From Acanthosoma haemorrhoidale (taxonomy: Eukaryota; Arthropoda; Insecta; Hemiptera; Acanthosomatidae): 64,000 bases of DNA. Location: positions 80,187,189-80,251,188 of the forward strand of contig OV884009.1 in NCBI GenBank assembly GCA_930367205.1. Reading direction: 5' to 3'. The notes under the pieces are model-generated. The model was given only the letters and a program-made list of their open reading frames with translations, was not told the DNA's origin and did no database searches. A program made the position numbers and the translations under genes. Shown one piece after another: positions 57,447 to 64,000 of the stretch. How positions within the stretch are numbered: the stretch's first letter is position 1; each line of letters begins with the position of its first letter.

Positions 57447-58215
57447 ATGTTTGGTTGAGTCAAACCCTGCTTAAACTGAAGACAGAGAACTTACCCAGGA
57501 GATAATACAGCATGTACGAGGAGGATCATATAATGGTTTTATTACATTAGGGCGTAATGTTGTAACAATGCCGAAAGAAAAAAACGATAGAACGCTTCTC
57601 GAAGAAATCCATGGAACATAGGGAGCTCTGGAAATGTCAAGCAAACCTGGAGGGACGGAGAATGATCTGCAACAACGGGGTCAATAATGATAATGCACCA
57701 GTGATGATGAATCATTTTTCCTCAAGAGCCTGAGTGAAACCCTTCCCGCGCAGAAATAGTTCTTAAAGGAGTAGATAACATTCAAACTATACAAACATAA
57801 TAATACTCACACTTATTAGTGCTTGGTGTACCATTGGTGGGTGAGTTCGGAGACACATCAAGTTTTTTGACTCGTTGCAGCACCTAACAAACCCAGTGTT
57901 TAACACTATGACCCTACCACCCTTCCCACATTGATGGCAACTGACTGTCGGGGAAAATTAGGTTAATATTTAGTTTAAGGTTTTATTGTTAGATGTAAGT
58001 TACTTTTAAGTGATAAATAAGGTGAGCCCCACTTTTAATAAATTCAGTCCATTAATGTATAATGTACATCATTATACTTTTGTACAATGCAGATCACTAT
58101 TAGTAAAAAACAGACTTTGTATAAAATGTAGCCAAGCCACAGGAAATATAATGAAGCAATTGTAAATAGATTCGTTAGTAGATCTATATTTTGTAACAAG
58201 GGGATATGAAAAAAT
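57447..58215 (+). mobile_element. Second copy of the insert + family C LINE 3' end composite
   Basis: 57447 onward matches 50021 onward almost base for base through the 373-bp insert (57447-57819), the duplicated TGCTTGGTGTACCATT word, the residual RT C-terminus (GACTCGTTGCAGCACCTAAC) and the 3' UTR to an A-rich end (GAAAAAATAAATAAATAA). Similarity starts at the first base of the insert; the LINE sequence left of the insert in the first copy is absent here. It lacks about 18 bp found at 50770-50787. No clear target duplication. Confidence 0.85.
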
Positions 58216-59159
58216 AAATAAATAATAATAGTGATTATATTTTTAAAATAACAATGACAATAAAGTTAGTACAATTGCTGAATGACATTATGACCAAGAT
58301 GAAGATGTGTCTTTAGCCTGCATAAAGGGTGTTTTATTATCAGTGTACAGTAGGCATAAACCCGCAGGAACAACTTTTGAATTCTTGGTCCAGGTGCTAC
58401 GCTCCTTAACTAAATTATTTTATTCATTATTTCAAATAATGAAATAACTAGATGTTTCTTTCCTAAAAGTAATATCCAAATGATAAAGAGATTTTGGTTT
58501 GGGGGGGGGGTTAATGTTAGATTTACTATATGACATCCTTCTATTTGTTTTCAAAGAAAAAATATATTTATTTTTCAGTTAGTTACTGTAATGTACAACT
58601 TAGTCATGTGACCTAAAAATTCAACTATTACAATAAATAAGTGCACATTATATTGTTGACGCAAAAAAAAAAAAAAAAACTACGTGAATTATAATTCACA
58701 CAACTTTCATTATATGCAATAAGTAATAAATCTTTATGGATAAACACGTATTACAAGCATAAAGCTAAGTGACAGATTTGCCAGGAAGACCCATCACCAA
58801 ATAATCTTATCCCGCTCAATCTGTCCTGTTGTACGATATTTTATGCATGTATTGTGTACATATTTGTTAATTTTCCCAAATATTTAATCAACAAATTGAT
58901 AGAGTGCGTTAAAATATTTATTGCAAATAAAAATAAACTATCCATGATATTATGTTGCATTAATTTATTTTATTTCAGAAGACCTGCAATATCCAATGTA
59001 TGTATTGAGATTATTTTAATTAACTAAACTTATAAGCATTCAATACATAATGGGACACATGTCATACATTTTTATATTTTTCATTAAATACATTATTAAG
59101 TGTGGTAAGTGAGATATGAGTGTTAACTGTATTGAGTGGAATTATGTATGAATGAGCTT
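58216..59159. other. Non-coding spacer
   Basis: AT-rich with a G10 run at about 58501 and an A16 run at about 58664. No gene. Confidence 0.5.
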
Positions 59160-59500
59160 GCTAGTTCTGACTTGAGAAATCATCAAGTGAGAAATGCATC
59201 ATTTTTACGGCCACTATTGACAAACTAAACACAATGAGCTCGTACCCGTTTGAAACTAAAGCTTGTAAATAGATAATAAACTTATAAAGGTGACAATAAA
59301 ATAGTTGAATGGGCGGATGAATTTGAATTGAGGGGGTTGATTTTGGGTTTATTGGACTTGAATAAGTAATGACACGTAAGAATCTGCAAGTGCCGTTCCA
59401 TGTAGCACGGCCTAAGTTGAATAACCAGCCTCCCAGAACCAAACATTTCCATCAACCACTCCCGACCAGGAGTCGATCCCGCTAGGTTCTCCTGTCCCCC
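59160..59500 (-). mobile_element. Candidate tRNA-related SINE
   Basis: On the minus strand GGATCGACTCC (59479-59469) is close to a pol III B box. It is followed by a GC-richer body (GGGAGTGGTTGATGGAAATG, GGTTCTGGGAGGCTGG, GCCGTGCTACATGGAACGGC with complementary ends) and then an AT-rich 3' part. A 93-codon open frame overlaps it but looks incidental. No clear A box or target duplication was found. Confidence 0.4.
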
Positions 59501-59519
59501 TAAATTACTAATTTACTAT

Positions 59520-59715
59520 TATATAGTAGATATAAACATTATATCCATAAACTATTTATTGTACCCATCTCAATATATTAAAACAAAAATACAATTAAAA
59601 AGCTAAAATATAGACATAAAACAACTGTTATAACTACCTATATATAAAACTAAATATAAAATAGGCAATCTTGTTGGCTCTCAAAACTTTTTGTTATATC
59701 TTTCATAATATATAT
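59520..59715 (+). repeat. Direct repeat E, copy 1
   Basis: TATAGTAGATATAA, ACTATTTATTG, CCCATCTCAATATATT and AAAGCTAAAATATAGAC occur in the same order at 60845-61020. It lies immediately left of the family B copy 59725-60497. Confidence 0.65.
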
Positions 59716-59724
59716 TGAAACTTC

Positions 59725-60497
59725 TTTTGTGATAAAGTTACAATCTGCCTTATCAGGCAATAAGTAATTGTGATAAATGTTCTCATTTATACAGTATTTA
59801 CAAACAGCCCAGAGACCTCCCAAATCCACATGGTTGTCACCTCCCTCGCGTGCGAAAGAGGAAGCGGAGTCTTGGGAAGTCCCCAACACTCCTCCATCAG
59901 CCGTGTCACCGGATGCGAGCCAGTGGAGGCTGACGAAGAGCGCGAGAGCCACAAACGCTCAGGACATGATTGGAGAAACTGGCCATTGCCAGGACTCCCA
60001 CTGTTACGCATTTATAGCAGGTCACGAGGCCTCTGCCGTTTCAGTCTCCGAGGAGGATTATAGGGATGAGTGGCGCAGTGCAATGACTGTGCTACAGGAT
60101 TAGGTTGGTTGTAAAGGCTACTGTGGAATTTCATAAAATTGGAAGGGATGAGTTCTAGAATGTAGGGTATATTGAAGTCGTTATGAAGGGTTTTGTTGCT
60201 GACATAATAAGGGGCATTTACTATTGTTCTCAGGATTTTTGATTGAAAGGATTGGATACGCTTGATGTTTGATTCCTTTGCTGTCCCCCATAGTTCTATT
60301 CCGAATGTGCAGATTGGTTTAGGTATAACTTTGTAGATAAGTAATTTATTTTCTATTGAGAGATGAGATGTCCTTCAAAGTAGTCTGTCAGTTGTCCAAA
60401 GCGTCTGTTTAGTTCTTGTCTTTTTAGCCTCGTATGTGGTTTCCAGGTCAGCCGTTTGTCGCGATGGAAGCCTACGTACCGTACTTTCTCAGATACA
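59725..60497 (-). mobile_element. 5'-truncated family B LINE, minus strand
   Basis: Minus-strand order from 60497: GAGAAAGTACGGTACGTAGG (RT thumb), CAATCTGCACATTCGG, CCCTATAATCCTCCTCGGAG, 3' UTR and tail (TTGCCTGATAAGGCAGATTG). RT coding text is frameshifted but close to 42700-43156. The tail ends in TAACTTTATCACAAAAG without poly-A. I could not match a target duplication. Confidence 0.85.
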
Positions 60498-60844
60498 TGG
60501 CGAGATAGTAGCGAGTGTAGGACACATTAAACGATGTGGAAAAATTCAGAACTTTAAATCTCAAATAGCGTCTGAACTTGAGAAATCTTAAAACTTTTCT
60601 CCTTTCAATCAAGACCTGATCATATTTCAAGATTTTGTTAAATATGACTCACGAAGGATCATCCCGTGCATGGTTACTTCATGAAAGTAGAGGTTCTTCT
60701 TTACGGAAAGGCAATAAAATACCAATCGCAACACATAGCTTTTAAATTAATCCATATTTTTTAAAAATATTTGAACAAATGAATATTGAAGTATGCAATA
60801 ATGTCAACTATTTATCGGACATGAATTATATTATATCGAACCTA
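60498..60844. other. Non-coding spacer
   Basis: Contains AAAAATTCAGAACTTTAAAT, which resembles 24167-24190, but nothing else recognisable. Confidence 0.4.
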
Positions 60845-61020
60845 CTATAGTAGATATAACTATTGTAACCATGAGCCATTTATTGGACACATCTCAATAT
60901 ATTTAAAAAAACAACAATTAAATAGCTAAAACGTAGAAACAAAAAAATTGTTAAACCCGGCTTGGAATGTATTATATAGGTGATCTTTTTATTGGGCTGT
61001 CAAAACTTAATTTTTTAAAG
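60845..61020 (+). repeat. Direct repeat E, copy 2
   Basis: TATAGTAGATATAA, GCCATTTATTGGACACATCT and CAATATATTT with AATAGCTAAAACGTAGA match copy 1; a similar TAAATAGCTAAAATATTGAC occurs near 44270. Confidence 0.6.
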
Positions 61021-61410
61021 CATATATTCTTTCGCATTCTTATCTTTAAAGTGTCTTTGATCATGAGGGAATAAATATCGTCTGAGCTGGGGTGAGATCT
61101 TATAAGTTTTTTTCACGTTTTCTTTTTTTTATTATTGAATTTCAGTAAAAACCAAATCATAATTGTTTTTCACGATGTTAAATATGGCATTCCTGAATAC
61201 TTCCTTATTATATGCTATTGTTAGCCAAAGAAAAATAGACTGGATGAAGGAAATAATGCGAACTATTTATCGATCTTTAATTCAATAATAGAATATAATT
61301 ATTATATTACACTTATTGTTTAATATTTTAGAGTTATAACTGCATGATAGTCAAAGTATTACAAAATATATGTAAGTGAATTAAAGGTTCTTAAGCCTTT
61401 ATTGAGATGG

Positions 61411-61615
61411 AGCTAACTTAATGAGGCCTTATTAAGTTTCAGTGTACTTAATGTGTACTAATTGAGTTTAAGCTTACTCAATGTGGTAATACTGAGTTGC
61501 AGCTTAATGCTTAATTAGCTTAATGCGTCCTTATAATTAGCTACAGCTAATCTTGTGTGACCTAGTTAAGTAACAACTTAATGAGACCTTATAAAGTTGC
61601 TACTATCTGACTTAA
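61411..61615 (+). repeat. Degenerate ~30-bp minisatellite (about six units)
   Basis: Units carry CTTAATG then CCTTAT or similar, AAGTT and CAGC or related. The ATG of successive units lies at 61421, 61451 and 61481 (exactly 30 bp), then 61523 and 61581 with one unit degenerate between. Function unknown. Confidence 0.65.
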
Positions 61616-63350
61616 AAAGGTTACCCTCTGCTAACTTGGAGATAAGCATCTGATTAATAATATATGCTAAAGAAACAAAATATTGTTGAGCTACGTATAG
61701 TTAGTAGGTGGAAATAATAACGCGAAAGACCCAAAGGCTATTTACACACACCCGTGTACAATGATAACATAGGTAACACACGAGCATGTCCTATTCAATA
61801 GATTCATAGATTGAATATGCAGTTATATAGCGGCAGGAGGCGGCAGGAAATTTGATTTTCACTCTATTTGGCCGATAGTTAAGTCTGAGGTCGGAAGTCT
61901 CTTCTGGGGCTTCCCCGGCCTATATGAACTGGATCCCTCGCTCTTCACTGGTTTCTGATGCTTGGAACGTGATATTGACCGCATAGAACCCCCTAGAACT
62001 TACAATTAATTTAAAAAAAAACACAAGCAATACTCAAACTGTGACCTTCTATGCAAGTTATTTGCTATAGGTTTATTGTTATTAACATTTTTTTTTTTTT
62101 TAAATATATCTTACCTAAAAGCATAGTAGGTAATTTTAATACATTACCTCACGCATGAAACTTACAATTAAAAAATTGTGAATTGATTGCCAAGGGAGAG
62201 ACCTTCAGGTACAGGATCAACTTTCGATTGTCTGTTTTAGTCTCTCTGCCTGTTCTGGGGTATCTTGATTGTAAACATGATTGTTAAACAAGTTATTGTT
62301 GAAAGTTTCGGTTAATACATAAAAACAGGAAGTGTGTGAAAATAAAATAACAAAAATTTAGCCCGTATCTATTAACTGGCCCACTTCCCTCTGACTTTTC
62401 AGCTTTACTGAATCGTAGCATAGAAACAGATGAAGAATTAATGTAATTTTAAGTTTTTGTCAGCTAATTAGCCGATTTCAATGCTTTTATATTAATATTT
62501 TAAATATTTACATTTACATGCAATATAAATCGCGTATTTATTGATATAGGAGTCTTTTTAATTTTTCTGTTTTTTTTTGGGGGGGGGATTATTTAAGCTA
62601 TTTAATTTTCTTTTTTGTAACTGACTTTCTGTAATCAAAATGGTCTAAAAAATAAAATTATACATTTTTGGTCGAAAAACCCATATATGTGTATTGTTTT
62701 ACAATCATATGTTTAATACATGGAATACTCCCGCAGACTATTACCCAATATTCTTTCTTTGCCCTTTATTTCGATTATATATCGGAGCGAACCATCTCTC
62801 ATATCACGATATTCAACAAAGGACGTAATAATATAGTTCAATAATAAAGTCCGACACAAAGGAGTACAAACCGTTACAGCACACAAAGCCAAGGAAGGAC
62901 TACAGACAGACCAAACTTTATTGACGGCAAACGGGCGGTTTACAAATAATGAGAAACGAGAGAGAGGAAGGGGAAAAACTTTCTACCCCCAAAAAACAGA
63001 TAGGTCTCAAAAGGAAAACAAATTAAATAATTCAGTCTACTTCCCTATACCGATGTGCAAGATAACGGAATGAAAGGTGAGGCCACAAACTAACTGGAAA
63101 CAGTACCACAAAACAGAGTGCCTGTACTCAGCAAGAAGTGAAACAATAAATAATTTTCACAAATTCTCCTTGATAAAATATCTTTATTTAGCATTCATCT
63201 CTTTACGACCTTTTGAACTTAATGTTGTGTCATTCTAAATGAAAATGTTAACAATAATATTAAAATAAATAAATTAATTAACATCGTCATTAATATTTTC
63301 TGGGTTGGAAATTGTCTAGAAATTTGGGAATTAGTACATGTCAGTAATTA
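61616..63350. other. Non-coding spacer
   Basis: AT-rich with a G9 run near 62580 and a TTTATT-led purine-rich segment near 62915 that may be another element end. No gene supported. Confidence 0.45.
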
Positions 63351-63990
63351 ATGAACCAATTAAAAGAGTCCTCCCATGGGCTTGCCAAAATCCTATATTA
63401 TAGTAGGGTAAGAGAACAGTTTTCTAAATGTGCTATCTGGATCCTAATGGATAGGCATCTCCATTTCTCTACCCACTTTAGAAACAAAATAGAAAAAGTA
63501 CGACACAGCTCTTACCGGGTTTCGTACTTGCTAACTTATAAATGTGGCCTCCGGCCAGCTCTGCTGTACGTTACCCGACTATACGAGTATACTCATTTAG
63601 CTGGCAATACAGCTAAAAGTCTCCAGATATTTCAGAATGGGATCATGAGAAAAGTAGTCAGAAATACCGCTCTCGAGAGATTAAAGAACGACAACCTGCA
63701 CCCGTTGCTTGGCGTGCCGTCGGTGGATGAATTCATACACCGGAGATATAAAGCTTTTTTACTCGTTGCAGCACTTAACAAACACTGGGTTTAAGGTTAT
63801 GAGCCAAAAGCATTTCCCGCTTCGATGCCAACAGGCTGTTGGGGAAAATTAGGTTAAAATTGCGTTTGTCGAATGTAATTTATTTTAAGTTTTATGATTC
63901 ATGAATTTAATGGTGATAAATATCACATGGACTAGAAAAATAAATTATAGTTATTGATGGGACATTATAAAAATAGAAAACGATACAAAA
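63351..63990 (+). mobile_element. Family C LINE 3' part with internal deletion
   Basis: Frame 63351-63794 encodes LMDRHLHFSTHFRNKIEKV, VSYLLT, then YKCGLRPALLYVTRLYEYTH, FQNGIMRKVVRNTALERL and GVPSVDEFIHRRYKAF, aligned with the RT C-terminus of LINE A1 (YLGVKMDRHLHFSNHFAKKL onward). About 20 residues between LLT and LRPALLY are missing. The end is frameshifted after RRY, and a 3' UTR (GGGGAAAATTAGGTTAAAAT) follows. The element's end is near or beyond the window edge. Confidence 0.8.
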
Positions 63991-64000
63991 AGTCTTATGG

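Noticed and set aside
61411..61615. CRISPR-like array
   Set aside because: Units are contiguous and degenerate without unique spacers, and the genome is eukaryotic.

Overview
The window looks like an AT-rich insect (arthropod) nuclear genome. Spliced introns with GT/AG borders, a facilitated trehalose/sugar transporter of the insect Tret1 type, Jockey-like non-LTR retrotransposons and a mariner relic all point that way. Nothing in it looks bacterial: no operons, ribosome-binding sites, CRISPR array, rRNA or tRNA gene was found.

The only host gene I can support is at the left end. It is a minus-strand, 12-helix sugar transporter of 480 residues whose coding sequence can be assembled from three exons (1745-2746, 3973-4344, 4436-4504) with phase-0 junctions. 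Almost everything to its right (about 4.5-64 kb) is intergenic DNA dominated by dead or truncated mobile elements in AT-rich spacer.

The main tenants are two LINE groups. Family A/C is Jockey-like with a C2HC gag, an endonuclease and a reverse transcriptase. It is represented by a near full-length minus-strand copy (7868-12556, 84-nt poly-T, RT frame still open, endonuclease frameshifted), a truncated twin (14793-15143) and 3' pieces at 28593, 49863, 57447 and 63351. Family B is a second Jockey-like LINE with a distinctive 3' hairpin tail (TTGCC...GGCAGATTGTAA). It is represented by a large internally inverted copy (16754-20462) and at least ten 5'-truncated or decayed copies. Five of these have exact 10-14 bp target-site duplications that I could locate at the base (6701-6766, 23395-23856, 42468-43491, 46983-47214, 52232-53131).

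Other elements are an internally deleted mariner (38145-39047), a piggyBac-like relic (about 5340-6184), LTR-like minus-strand pieces (13110, 32755, 54752), a poly-A-tailed insert with an 11-bp target duplication (35092-35290), a repeat family R1 present in two opposite copies (7423-7867, 35302-35772), a tRNA-like SINE candidate (59160-59500) and several minisatellites.

The most interesting structures are three. One is the twin-primed inversion at 16754-20462. The second is a composite made of a 373-bp unidentified insert plus a LINE 3' end that occurs twice, with the second copy starting at the insert's first base (50021 versus 57447). The third is the set of family B copies that documents tail recognition down to a 66-bp insertion. 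No coherent new multi-gene system was found, and identities were judged by eye rather than computed.
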